Positions 43,257 to 52,200 of a stretch of DNA of 64,000 nucleotides are shown here, in pieces. Position 1 is the first letter of the stretch. Every line of letters begins with the position of its first letter. Below the pieces are notes generated by a model. The model saw only the letters and a program-made list of their open reading frames with translations, was not told the origin of the DNA and made no database searches. The position numbers were made by a program, and so were the translations under genes. This DNA comes from Fimbriimonadaceae bacterium (lineage in GTDB: Bacteria > Armatimonadota > Fimbriimonadia > Fimbriimonadales > Fimbriimonadaceae), in NCBI GenBank assembly GCA_019454145.1, contig CP075366.1, positions 2,459,564-2,523,563 on the forward strand, in the 5' to 3' direction.

Positions 43257-43880
43257 CTAAAAGAGTAATGGCTGGTTGACCAGCGATTTGATGGGTTCAA
43301 ATGACCGCCGATGAATAGGGCAGGGGCCGAGTTTTTCGAGTGCCGCAACATGAAAGGGATTGTAGTAGCCGAAATTCCGATCAAATCCATAGCCGGGATA
43401 CTCTAAGTTAGCTTCAATCATCAGGCGATCCCGAGTGACTTTGGCAAGGATCGAAGCGGCGGCAACAGCCGCGAATTTTCCATCGCCTTTCACCACCGTT
43501 TCCACCGGGCAAGGAGGGTTGGGTGGCAACTGGTTTCCATCAATGAGGGCATGCTTTGCTTGTGGGTCGAGTTCTCGCAGAGCTTGACTCATCGCTTGCA
43601 AAGTTGCCCGCAGGATGTTGAGCCGGTCAACTTCCTCGTGCGAAACGATCTGGATTGAGTAATTTGCCTCAGCCACAATTCGGGAAAATTGTCGCTCTCG
43701 CTCTTCAAACGAGAGTTGCTTGGAGTCGTGAATTCCGCTCGCATCAAACCCTTCTGGGAGGATCGCGGCGGCGACCACAAGCGGCCCGGCAATGGGGCCT
43801 CGACCAGCTTCGTCAACTCCTGCTATGCACGGGTCAAAAGGTAGGGATTCGATGCGATGGAAGATACCCTGGATTCGAAT
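43257..43880 (-). CDS. rnhB: Ribonuclease HII, apparent ATT start
   Basis: Removes RNA from RNA-DNA hybrids and single ribonucleotides. The first conventional start (GTG 43776-43778) would begin after the essential motif. In the same frame just upstream lies CIAGVDEAGRGPIAGPL, the metal-binding GxDEAGRG motif, and no ATG/GTG/TTG exists from there to the upstream stop region. ATT at 43878-43880 with AGGA 8 nt before gives 207 residues and an N-terminus of normal length. Other active-site acids: HALIDGNQLP and KVTRDRLM. Alternative starts: CTG 43908-43910. Confidence 0.85.
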   Translation of the reverse strand: MRIQGIFHRIESLPFDPCIAGVDEAGRGPIAGPLVVAAAILPEGFDASGIHDSKQLSFEERERQFSRIVAEANYSIQIVSHEEVDRLNILRATLQAMSQALRELDPQAKHALIDGNQLPPNPPCPVETVVKGDGKFAAVAAASILAKVTRDRLMIEANLEYPGYGFDRNFGYYNPFHVAALEKLGPCPIHRRSFEPIKSLVNQPLLF

Positions 43881-43916
43881 TCGCTTGGTCCTGATAAGAA
43901 CTGCTTTCAGATCGCC

Positions 43917-43925
43917 TATACTATA
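43917..43925. promoter_or_regulatory. Overlapping divergent -10 boxes
   Basis: CTATACTATAG contains TATACT in plus direction (43917-43922, toward tRNA-His) and TATAGT in minus direction (43920-43925, toward rnhB). No clear -35 for either. Both would transcribe in opposite directions from the same 10 nt. Confidence 0.35.
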
Positions 43926-43934
43926 GGGCCAAGT

Positions 43935-44012
43935 GGCGAGTATAGCTCAGTTGGTTAGAGCGCCTGACTGTGACTCAGGAGGTCGCCGGTTCAAGCCCGG
44001 TTATTCGCCCCA
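43935..44012 (+). tRNA. tRNA-His (anticodon GTG)
   Basis: Acceptor GCGAGTA / TATTCGC with the His-specific extra G(-1) opposite C73, and encoded CCA at 44010-44012. Anticodon loop CTGTGAC in stem CCTGA / TCAGG. T-loop GGTTCAAGC. Its 3' end borders an AT-richer insert. Confidence 0.96.
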
Positions 44013-44522
44013 TATACCCTTTCAGGTTCAAATGCTTAACTACTGGTACCCAGATGTTCAACTTATGGGTACCACAATGAAGAAGATGATCGTCCCGGCT
44101 AAAAGTTATGGCCTGGTTGAAATACCTTAGGATTGGCTCTTTAAATCTCTGGAATCAGCGCATTGTTACAATCTGTCGCGAAAACGCGTTTAATGAGATG
44201 GTGCCGTGAGATCTGAAATACTAGCTGTTGTCTTTCATAGTGCCGGATTCACAGGATATCAGTACGCAGGGATGCAGAGGTGCGACGATGTTCCTGGCGA
44301 ACCGTGAAAGGTGGCAGCAGGCTGCGGACATAAGCTGTTTACTCGGTGATTAGCGACAATCTCTATAACCTGGCTGATACGGCTCACGTCTACACATTCA
44401 GCGTGACGAAAATCCGAGCCGATTATGGTCAGAGTGTGGATAATGGTGCTTTAACTCAGCAGTAGGGTGGTCAGTACGAGATTTGGGTGCGACTGATATC
44501 AAATTAATGCTGAGTAAATTTT
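44013..44522 (+). other. Decayed accessory DNA next to tRNA-His
   Basis: No intact gene in this 510-nt stretch. Features seen: a 9-bp inverted repeat TGGTACCCA / TGGGTACCA (44044-44052, 44066-44074); a short frame encoding VFHSAGFTGYQYAGMQRCDD ending at TGA; and a frame from 44346 that reads SDNLYNLADTAHVYTFSVTK, meets TAG at 44463-44465 and continues GGQYEIWVRLISN to TAA. The latter looks like the end of a former gene with an in-frame nonsense codon. No family recognised. Confidence 0.45.
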
Positions 44523-44552
44523 TTGCACAATTTTGGAGTCGGGTGTTATACT
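44523..44552 (+). promoter_or_regulatory. Promoter of the island gene at 44693
   Basis: TTGCAC (44523-44528), 18-nt spacer, TATACT (44547-44552). About 140 nt of leader would precede the ORF; it contains the hairpins at 44611-44683. Confidence 0.55.
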
Positions 44553-44610
44553 GTCAACATTGCTTGGCAGGGGGATCCTGTTGACGCAAAATCTTCATGG
44601 GAACTATATC

Positions 44611-44683
44611 CCAGGAACGAAACCTTAGTGGGTTCCTGGAAGTCAAACCCAGTGGAGACAAGCCCGCATATATGCGGGTTTGA
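44611..44683 (+). other. Nested hairpins in the leader of the island gene
   Basis: CCAGGAAC / GTTCCTGG (44611-44618, 44632-44639), then TCAAACCC / GGGTTTGA (44643-44650, 44676-44683) enclosing the palindrome CCCGCATATATGCGGG (44663-44678). GGG at 44676-44678 can pair either with the palindrome's left CCC or with CCC at 44648-44650, so two structures exclude each other. They end 9 nt before the ORF start. Confidence 0.5.
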
Positions 44684-44692
44684 AATGATAGA

Positions 44693-45178
44693 ATGGCTAG
44701 TCACGATCTACGTAACGGAAACTACTTTGATGGCAAGAAAAAGCATCAAAGGGAGAGCGGTCATCTACAAGGTGGTTACATCTATCCTGAGTCAATTTTT
44801 TCAGAAACAGATTCTTTTGATTTTGAGTCAGCCATTCATGATGCTCGGAGGAGCTATTCGGAGGAAACAAATGATGAAAATGTGGTGCGTCGCTTGATTA
44901 TGTCAAGCGTTCTGTCAGAGGTATTGACAAAAACACAAGTCGGATACCCATCTCCAAACCTAACCAGCGAAGGCGAATATACCGATGAACAAGGGGTGAA
45001 CGGAGTTTCGCCTCAATTTGCCGAGTCTTTACGCAAGCTTCAATCAGAGAATTATCTGACTGAAAGCGACGTTGCGTACTTGATGGAGCGACATAAGGGA
45101 ATTTCTTCTCCAGAATCAATCAAGATATTCGAGAGGTTTGTGAGAGAAAAATTGGCAGACGCAATAAAAAAACAATAA
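44693..45178 (+). CDS. Island orphan gene, hydrophilic 161-aa protein
   Basis: 161 residues with start ATG 44693. No membrane segment, no signal peptide; rich in Ser, Glu, Asp, Lys. Middle helices VVRRLIMSSVLSEVLTK, then SPQFAESLRKLQSENYLTES and IKIFERFVREKLADAIKK suggest an all-helical C-terminal half. Nothing recognised. An overlapping ORF in another frame (44523-44897) is basic and hydrophobic in an implausible way and was rejected. It is preceded by a good promoter and hairpins. Confidence 0.55.
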   Translation: MASHDLRNGNYFDGKKKHQRESGHLQGGYIYPESIFSETDSFDFESAIHDARRSYSEETNDENVVRRLIMSSVLSEVLTKTQVGYPSPNLTSEGEYTDEQGVNGVSPQFAESLRKLQSENYLTESDVAYLMERHKGISSPESIKIFERFVREKLADAIKKQ

Positions 45179-45210
45179 TTGTAACAGCCAGTAATTTTAC
45201 AGGCAGTTTG

Positions 45211-45247
45211 AAAAATCGGTCATGCTATAATTCGCTGACCGATTTTT
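45211..45247 (+). terminator. Hairpin with TATAAT in its loop
   Basis: Perfect 12-bp stem AAAAATCGGTCA / TGACCGATTTTT with a 13-nt loop TGCTATAATTCGC. It follows the 161-aa gene and ends in a T run, so it should terminate it. The loop holds an extended -10 TGCTATAAT (45223-45231) facing the next gene at 45258. Confidence 0.7.
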
Positions 45248-45257
45248 CATTATTAGA

Positions 45258-45680
45258 ATGCCAGATACGCCGCCGATACCTCCGGAGGATCAAAAAAAGT
45301 CCGGAGAAATTACTCCCTCCCAAAAAGCCGTCGAGTCGGCTAAATTTGTGGAAATGTTGGCGAACATCGATAATTCTCAAGTTGATGAAGTCGAGAAGAA
45401 TAAACGTAGAGATCGGGTTTATCGTGAATGGGATCACGAAAATGCTGTTGATCGGCAAACACATAGAGAGCACAAGCGAACTACATCAACATATTTCTAT
45501 CTCACTGTCGGGGGCTACTCTTTAGTTGGAGTACTTACGTTATTGAGTTGGCTCGCTTCTATGGGTGTATTTCCATTAATTGATAAGGCTGACGGACAGG
45601 CAGCGGTAAAGGTTTTAGTCGGGGTTTTAATAGGTGGTTTCCTTTCTGATATGAAAAATAAGAGCAAGCCGAAGGAATAA
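45258..45680 (+). CDS. Island orphan two-helix membrane protein
   Basis: 140 residues. An 80-residue charged cytoplasmic N-terminus (EKNKRRDRVYREWDHENAVD, likely helical) followed by two membrane helices (about 86-103, 113-130) and a short Lys-rich tail. No family recognised; the layout is like small phage-borne or superinfection-exclusion membrane proteins, without a specific match. Transcribed from the TATAAT in the upstream hairpin. Confidence 0.55.
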   Translation: MPDTPPIPPEDQKKSGEITPSQKAVESAKFVEMLANIDNSQVDEVEKNKRRDRVYREWDHENAVDRQTHREHKRTTSTYFYLTVGGYSLVGVLTLLSWLASMGVFPLIDKADGQAAVKVLVGVLIGGFLSDMKNKSKPKE

Positions 45681-45718
45681 AGGGTTAACCGCAGCTAGCT
45701 CAATACTCACTGCTCGGC

Positions 45719-45817
45719 ATGACTGGCGACCAAGCAGCAACCAGCGGTCTTCTGAATGCAATATACACGATCAAGGCACTTCTGACGGCGGCGATGGGAA
45801 TCATACAAGAAGGCTAG
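45719..45817 (+). other. Possible 32-aa hydrophobic peptide or gene remnant
   Basis: ATG to TAG frame encoding a 32-residue peptide with the hydrophobic centre GLLNAIYTIKALLTAAMGII. No Shine-Dalgarno is seen. It could be the end of a lost gene or a small toxin-like peptide; the sequence does not decide. The remaining DNA to 45864 shows nothing. Confidence 0.2.
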
Positions 45818-45864
45818 TTTGGTCTTCGCTGATTATCAAAGTTGACAAGCTTTCAATGAGCGAA

Positions 45865-46692
45865 TTATGGGCGGAGGCTAGAAGGCACTCCGTTCGGGAA
45901 TTTTGAGCGGATCGTTTCTTCAATTCGTTCAATTCTGTTTTCGGGACTCGGGTGAGTGGACATGAATTCTGGTTGTGAACGTCCGCCGCTTGCTCGTTCT
46001 AACACCTTCATTACTCCGATGAGTGCGCGAGGATCGTAGCCAGTTTCGGCGAGAAGAGTGACTCCCCATTTATCGCTTTCTAGCTCATCGCTTCGACCAT
46101 ATTTCATGTTAAGCATAGAACCAACTGCTTGGGCCATAGCGGCGGAATTTGGATTATCACTGGCAGTGGCGATAGCGGCGGTCAAACCTTGAGTGAGTTG
46201 TTGTTTAGCCATGTGTTCTGCCCCGTGGCGTTCGATAACGTGACCGATTTCGTGTCCGAGAACTCCCGCGAGTTGACCTTCTGATTCAAGTTGGCGGAGC
46301 AATGCCCGAGTGATAAATACCTGTCCGCCGGGAAGAGCAAATGCGTTCACAACCTGAGTATCGGCAAGTAGATGAAAATCGAACTCATAAGGCGAATTCT
46401 TGGCGACGGAGTTATGGACAAGAAATGTTCCAACGCGGCGCACTGACTCTGCTTCTGGCCCCGATTCTACGACCCCGCCGTGTTGTTGTGCCATTTCGGG
46501 AGCCGCATGCAACCCAAGTGCGATTTCTTGCTCTGGAGATAGATTAACTTTCTGGTGTTCGCCGGTGACCGGATTAGTTTGCGAACTGGAAATGTAGGCA
46601 AAAAACGCGATTCCCGCAACAACAAGCCCCATCAAGAGCGATCCTTGTTTGCGTGGTGGTTGAGGGCCTCTTCGGTAGCCAGGTCTAGACAT
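45865..46692 (-). CDS. M48-family zinc metalloprotease
   Basis: 275 residues. Basic N-terminus and one membrane helix (18-35) or signal anchor. HEIGH (147-151) with two His zinc ligands, and Glu in DELESDKWGVTLL (about 205) as the third ligand; AFALPGGQVFITRALLRQL is typical of the BepA/YfgC/LoiP group. Expected to degrade misfolded envelope proteins. Its gene starts 24 nt after the GNAT gene stop. Confidence 0.9.
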   Translation of the reverse strand: MSRPGYRRGPQPPRKQGSLLMGLVVAGIAFFAYISSSQTNPVTGEHQKVNLSPEQEIALGLHAAPEMAQQHGGVVESGPEAESVRRVGTFLVHNSVAKNSPYEFDFHLLADTQVVNAFALPGGQVFITRALLRQLESEGQLAGVLGHEIGHVIERHGAEHMAKQQLTQGLTAAIATASDNPNSAAMAQAVGSMLNMKYGRSDELESDKWGVTLLAETGYDPRALIGVMKVLERASGGRSQPEFMSTHPSPENRIERIEETIRSKFPNGVPSSLRP

Positions 46693-46716
46693 AGGTAAAT
46701 ATTAGCAAGAAACTAA

Positions 46717-47670
46717 TTAATTTTCTCGGGAACGATAGGATTTGTAGCGGCGGTTCACACGGAAGCCATATTTGCCGTAGAAATCGACCAAGCTGGTCCA
46801 ATCAATAATGCACCTCTGTACGCCTGATTCCTTGAGTGATTGCAAGGCCCCGGCAAGCACAGCACCGCCGAGTTTCATTCCTCGAACTCGCTTGCTGACA
46901 CCGATCGGGCCAAGGCCGCCCCAGTTTTCGCCCAGATCAGGAGTCCACACACAACCGGCAACTGGGATTTTTGTCGTTTGAGACGACTGAGTGTAGGCAA
47001 ATCCTTCAATGGTTCCATCCACCCAAAGGGCAAAAACATCGTTGGGCTCTATTTGCTGAAGGATTTTGTAAGTTACAGTATCGTAGTGCCAGCGACCAGG
47101 GAATTCCCTAGCAAAGAATTCATCAAGTTGCGGAACGTCGTCTGGGGTGCATCTGCGAAATTCGATATTTGCCGCACTCAAAGGTTCAAGCGAACCAGAG
47201 GGCGGGTTGAACTCGCGGAGATCATGTTCTAAGTCGCTTGCCCATTGCTCATCAGCAATGTATCCGCGCTCCTGAAAGATCGAATGAAGCTCAGACCACT
47301 CTTCCGGAACACCGGGAAAGAAATGACCGTTATCTTGACCGAACACAATCAGGTTGGAGCCGAGGGATTCGAGTAACTGCAACATAAGATGAGCGACTTG
47401 TGCGTTACGAAATGCTATCGAGTTGATGAGTACACGGTTCAGCTTAGGAGCCAAATAGAGAGTTCCGACCGGATCGGCTTTGGCGGCAAGAAATCCTACT
47501 AGCGAGTCCCCATCCCAAACAGTCAGCGAACGATCTGATAAAAAATTGGGGTGTCCAAAAGTTTTTGCCTCAAGAGTAGCGAGTTCAACGTGATGCTTTG
47601 CCGAAATCGTTTCATTCCACAGCTTATGGCAAGCAGGAATGTCATCTCTAGTTAGCGGCTGGACTTTCAC
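46717..47670 (-). CDS. GNAT acetyltransferase, probably two tandem domains
   Basis: 317 residues. The C-terminal domain has the acetyl-CoA loop GVSKRVRGMKLGGAVLAGAL and a final CIIDWTSLVDFYGKYGFRVN, typical of GNAT. The N-terminal part (1-150) follows the same strand order (VQPLTRDDIPACHKLWNETI) without a good acetyl-CoA loop. Substrate unknown. Last of a run with the 128-aa and DUF1844 genes, each overlapping by 4 nt. Confidence 0.82.
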   Translation of the reverse strand: MKVQPLTRDDIPACHKLWNETISAKHHVELATLEAKTFGHPNFLSDRSLTVWDGDSLVGFLAAKADPVGTLYLAPKLNRVLINSIAFRNAQVAHLMLQLLESLGSNLIVFGQDNGHFFPGVPEEWSELHSIFQERGYIADEQWASDLEHDLREFNPPSGSLEPLSAANIEFRRCTPDDVPQLDEFFAREFPGRWHYDTVTYKILQQIEPNDVFALWVDGTIEGFAYTQSSQTTKIPVAGCVWTPDLGENWGGLGPIGVSKRVRGMKLGGAVLAGALQSLKESGVQRCIIDWTSLVDFYGKYGFRVNRRYKSYRSREN

Positions 47671-48053
47671 TGAGCCACTGCTAGCTGAACTTGAAAACAG
47701 TTGGCGACCGCAGATTGTGTTTCATTCAACAACTTAACCAGCGTGGAATCATCTTGGTGAAGTAACTGCGCCAAATTGGGGCTGGTGAAAAGCCGCTCGA
47801 ACGCATCTAGCGGGGTATCCCAAGTCATAGAAGCATTCACTTTTTTCTTCGAATTCGTGTTTAAGTAGCTCTGCAACTGTCGTTTGAAATGGCGATAATT
47901 TGCCTGCATCCAAGTGCGTTGGAGCAAGTATTTTGCTTCTAAACCAGGCGATTGACCGTAGCGGTTTGCGTCGTTGATTGTTTCGGCGAGGGATGTGTAA
48001 TGCTCAACAAACTGAGTCGAAATCGGGTCAAGTTGTTGAATAGAGGCGTTCAA
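47667..48053 (-). CDS. Hypothetical helical 128-aa protein
   Basis: No family recognised. All-helical pattern with a FVEHYTSLAETINDANRYG start and MQANYRHFKRQLQSYLNTN middle. No signal peptide. Placed between DUF1844 and GNAT genes with 4-nt overlaps at both ends, so it is translated as part of this operon. Confidence 0.65.
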   Translation of the reverse strand: MNASIQQLDPISTQFVEHYTSLAETINDANRYGQSPGLEAKYLLQRTWMQANYRHFKRQLQSYLNTNSKKKVNASMTWDTPLDAFERLFTSPNLAQLLHQDDSTLVKLLNETQSAVANCFQVQLAVAQ

Positions 48054-48337
48054 GAATTCTCCTCCGCTGACTTTTGAACATAGTTGATTTTTAAGTTACT
48101 AACCAAGTTGTTGAGCTCGCGCTTATCGGTTTCATCCAGTTGCGGAGTGATGAATTGGGAAAGGCTGGCGACGACATCTACAGCGATTTTGGCTTGGGCT
48201 AAGTCTTTGTGGATTTTGCCCGTCATCGCATCGGGCTGCAAGCCCATTTTTTGCCAGGCGATACCGGACATTTGGTCGAGCATGACCATGATGACGGTAT
48301 GAACATCGAGAGGTTGAACTTCGGTTTCTTGACCCAT
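48050..48337 (-). CDS. DUF1844 protein
   Basis: 95 residues: VHTVIMVMLDQMSGIAWQKM and DLAQAKIAVDVVASLSQFI fit the DUF1844 family, in which a helical core with an AxxxIDxL segment is conserved. Role unknown. First gene of the three-gene operon ending with the GNAT protein. Confidence 0.82.
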   Translation of the reverse strand: MGQETEVQPLDVHTVIMVMLDQMSGIAWQKMGLQPDAMTGKIHKDLAQAKIAVDVVASLSQFITPQLDETDKRELNNLVSNLKINYVQKSAEENS

Positions 48338-48393
48338 CCTTGATACTTCTGACGAGTATTTGTCTCAGAAGGGGTCAATTCTCGAAAGAAAAT

Positions 48394-49149
48394 TTACTGA
48401 TTTGTTTCCTCAAGCGGAGTTCGCCAGAACCAGTTAGCATCAATGTTCTTTTCTTTGTAAGTGCGAACGCTGCCGTCGGCAAAAATGAAAACGCCGTTAC
48501 CCGTGCTCGTCACTTTCTTATTGACGGTATCAATCTTTACTGTGCCTTGGTGGCGGAAATCCACGTTAGGAACGCCTTCCCAGAATTCTGGTGGATCAAA
48601 AAAGTTGAACTGATGCTTCATTCCGGTTCCACCCGGTTTCCAAGCGACATTGTAAAAGGCAGACGTTGCAAATACGATGGTCTGCGATGGGTTTGTCAAA
48701 CTGCTTGAAGTGGCCGCGCCTTTGCAATTTGGAAACTGCGAGTAATCGCCGACTTCATGCATATCGCTGCCGATGACGCCCCAGTTGTATCCAATTCCCG
48801 TTTTATTTCCCATCCAAGGTTCGGCGATGAAGGCAGGATCGTAGCTGAGTTTGCCTTTCATATATCCGCTCAAAATGCCCTGAGTTGGATCGTATTCGTA
48901 AATCGTAGTTTGGCGTCCAAACCAAGTCATCATTTTTTCGCCATCAAAATACATAGCAAGAGGATATGTATCATCGTTGTCAGCTTGGTAGATATTAGTG
49001 GCGGTGTAAATCTGCTTGCCAGTTCGGCCAACTCCCATTTGGTGAACCGCAGCTTTTGCGGTAAGGAAGACGGGGAAAATAAAGGCCGCCAAAATTGCGA
49101 TAATCGCAATAACGACCAAGAGTTCTATGATGGTGAATGCTCTACGCAC
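48394..49149 (-). CDS. Type II secretion-style pseudopilin (expanded prepilin family)
   Basis: 251 residues. [22 protein letters not shown] with Glu at +5, then FIFPVFLTAKAAVHQMG. The body has TATNIYQADNDDTYPLAMYF and a C-terminal GNGVFIFADGSVRTYKEKN, the H-x9-DG-like ending. Same family as the gene at 20418-21332 but only the N-terminal helix is closely alike. Single gene, upstream of mfd on the minus strand. Confidence 0.85.
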   Translation of the reverse strand: MRRAFTIIELLVVIAIIAILAAFIFPVFLTAKAAVHQMGVGRTGKQIYTATNIYQADNDDTYPLAMYFDGEKMMTWFGRQTTIYEYDPTQGILSGYMKGKLSYDPAFIAEPWMGNKTGIGYNWGVIGSDMHEVGDYSQFPNCKGAATSSSLTNPSQTIVFATSAFYNVAWKPGGTGMKHQFNFFDPPEFWEGVPNVDFRHQGTVKIDTVNKKVTSTGNGVFIFADGSVRTYKEKNIDANWFWRTPLEETNQ

Positions 49150-49218
49150 TTAAGTTTTGCCCTCGTAATTATTGTAGGTTGTTTTTGCCTACTTTATATG
49201 GACGAAATGAGGAAGTTA

Positions 49219-52200
49219 TTAGGTTTTCGTCAAACCTAAAGAAGCCCTTTGTTCTTCAATTTCCTGGTTTGCCGCGACGAGGGCCGAGATCGCAGAATGA
49301 ACCGCTTCAATAGGGGAGCCAGTAAAAGGCCAAACCAAATTGTCTTGGCTCATGTAGATATCCCGCTTGTGGCTCGCCAAAATTCCCGGCACTCGTGGAT
49401 GGAGTTGATGATTTTCGCTGAAAACGATCAGCAATCTGCCTTGATTGCCATCAATTGAATGGATGCCAATGTCTCGCGCTTTCAAACGAGCTGACATGAT
49501 ATCTATTGCTGTTTTCACTTCGGATGGCATTTGACCGTAGCGATCTTCGAGTTCGGTAGCAACTTCGGCGAGTTGCTCCGTTCCCCTAGATGTCATGAGT
49601 TGCTTATAGTAGAAAAGTCGCTGGGCTTGATCTTCAACATAATGCTCGGGGATAAGCGCCTTCACCGGAAGGTCAACCGAAGGAAGTGGTTCGAGCCCGG
49701 CAAGCGGATCATCATAAGCTCTTGGGCGCGCTCCATCTGCATAAGTCTTGAGGAACTGGACTTCACTATCAATGAGTTGTGTGTAAAGGTCGTAGCCAAC
49801 CGCATTCATTTGCCCCGACTGCTTCGCGCCAAGCATATCGCCCGCGCCACGAATCTGCAGGTCGCGGAATGCCAGCGAATATCCCGCTCCTAGCTGATTG
49901 AACTCGGCGAGCGCTTGCAGACGATCAGTTCCACCTTCGGTGAGAGTTTTATCTCCGGCATAGAGCAGGTATGCGTAAGCCTGGCGGTCAGAACGCCCAA
50001 CCCGACCTCGTAGTTGGTAAAGCTGGCTGAGGCCAAAAAAGTCAGCGTTTTCGACGATCAAAGTGTTGGCGTTGGGAATATCCAGCCCCGATTCAACGAT
50101 AGTGGTGCTGACAAGAATATCTATATCGCCCTGAATGAACCCGACCATGACTGTTTCGAGTTCTTTCTCGTTCATTTGTCCATGACCGATAGCGATGCGT
50201 GCATGAGGTACGAGCTTCTTGAGTTTTTCGGCGACGTGGTAGATGCCTTGAACTCGGTTGTAAACGTAATAAACCTGCCCGCCCCGTGCGAGTTCTCGAA
50301 GAACCGCCTCTCGCACAACTTCGTCACTGGTCGGGCGAACATAAGTACGGATGGGCAAGCGTCCTGGCGGCGGATCGTTGATCAACGACATCTGCCGGAT
50401 GTTCATAAGCGCCATGCTCAGCGTTCGTGGAATAGGCGTTGCGCTCAGGCTCAAAACGTCTACGTTGACACGAATTTCCTTCAGTGATTCCTTGTGCTTG
50501 ACCCCGAATTTCTGTTCTTCGTCAATAATGAGCAAACCAAGATCGTTGAATTTGAGTTCTTTACTGAGCAACGCATGGGTGCCAACGATAATGTTCATTT
50601 TGCCGCTGGCGAGGTCTTCTAGAGTTTCGCGGCGTTCCTTGGCGGTGATGAATCGGTTGAGCAAGCCGATTTTAATGTCGAACGAAGCGAGCCGTTCTAA
50701 AAAGCTCCGGAAATGTTGTTCGCTTAGGATTGTCGTAGGGCAGAGGAGCGCAGCTTGTTTGCCAGCCTCTGCCACCTTGAATGCCGCTCGGATAGCGACC
50801 TCGGTTTTACCGAATCCAACGTCTCCGCAGACTAAACGATCCATCGGATAAGGCGAATTGAGGTCGGTTTTTACATCTTCAATCGCGTTGAGTTGGCTTG
50901 GGGTTTCGGCCCAGGGGAAGGTACCTTCCATTTCCGTAAGGGCGTCGGTATCGGGGCCGTAAGGTTCGCGATCAACCCGTTTGCGTTCTGCATAGAGCTT
51001 AATGAGGTCGCGGGCGAACTCCCGGGCTTCTTCGCGAGCCCTGGCGACTGTTTTCTTCCACTCCCCCCCCGTGAGCCTATTCACCTTCGGGTTTTCGTCG
51101 CCCGGGGCGACATATTTCTGTATCCGGTCGAGCTGGTCGGCCGGGACAAAGAGTTGGTCGGGAGCCTTGTATTTGATGTGGAGATACTCTTTTTCAATCC
51201 CCTCTTGAGTGCGCTTGACTAATCCTTGGAAGACGCCGATTCCAAAATTGATATGAACTACGTAATCTCCGGGTTTGAGATCAAGAGCCGTGGAAATCGG
51301 AATACCTTCAGAGAATTTGCGCTGAGGAAGTTTGAGTCGCGCAACGCCGTAAAGTTCGTGATCAGTGACAAGGGCTACTTTTGCTCCGGGGAGAATAAAA
51401 CCCGCCGCTGGATTGCCGTCCACTATGTAAAGCCCTTCGGGAAGTTCTTCCGATTGATCCCAAGGATGCCCTTCATCGGTAGGAGTAGGGAAGATTTCAA
51501 CTTGCGAAAGCACCGTGCGAGTTCGATTTGGTTGATCTGTGGCGAAAGAAATTGAGAGCTTTTGTTCCTGCCAATTCTTAATCGCCTGAGTCAGCATTTG
51601 CGGCTGACCTCGATAGTTTTCGATACTGACGGCTCCAATCGAATATTCAACCGGGTCATCAATCCAATCAGGAACCGCATTCATTGCGGTCAGACTGAGA
51701 AGATTTTCGTGGTCACTAAAATGGTGCGGAGAATGAACGAAGTCATGGGCGGTCGCCGCAAGGATTTCTCCTCGCTGATGGCGATGCTTCAGTGCTTCTC
51801 CAAGTTCTTCTTCCAGTCGGTCGCAGGTTGCCGCAATGTCGAGCGGCTCTTCTAAAATAAGGCGACCTTCTTCGTTTAAGTAATCAACTGCACAGGGGCC
51901 GTCGGGCTGAATGAGTGGTCGGTAGAGGTCAAGGCGGTCGAAGTACGCCTGGTGTTCTAGCGCCATTCGATCTTCGGAAATGAGTTGCTCAAGCCTTTGC
52001 GCCGATTCTGGATCGAGTTGAGCGCCCTCAATTTGCGCGGCCCTTTCGAGCATTTCATCGAGTTCTAGTTCTGGGGAAGGAACTAAAGTTTCACGGCTGA
52101 GCCCAAGCGTGAATTCACCGCTGGCTCGTGATGACCGTTGAGTCATCGCATCAAATTCGCGCATGGAATCAACTTCGTCGCCAAAAAACTCAATTCGGAT

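Noticed and set aside
43933-44130. A 65-aa ORF covering tRNA-His
   Set aside because: The first half is translated tRNA; the second half may be a relic but has no start or ribosome-binding site of its own.
44523-44897. A 124-aa ORF overlapping the island gene
   Set aside because: It overlaps the better ORF at 44693, begins inside the promoter region and has an unnatural mix of segments; the hairpins lie inside it.
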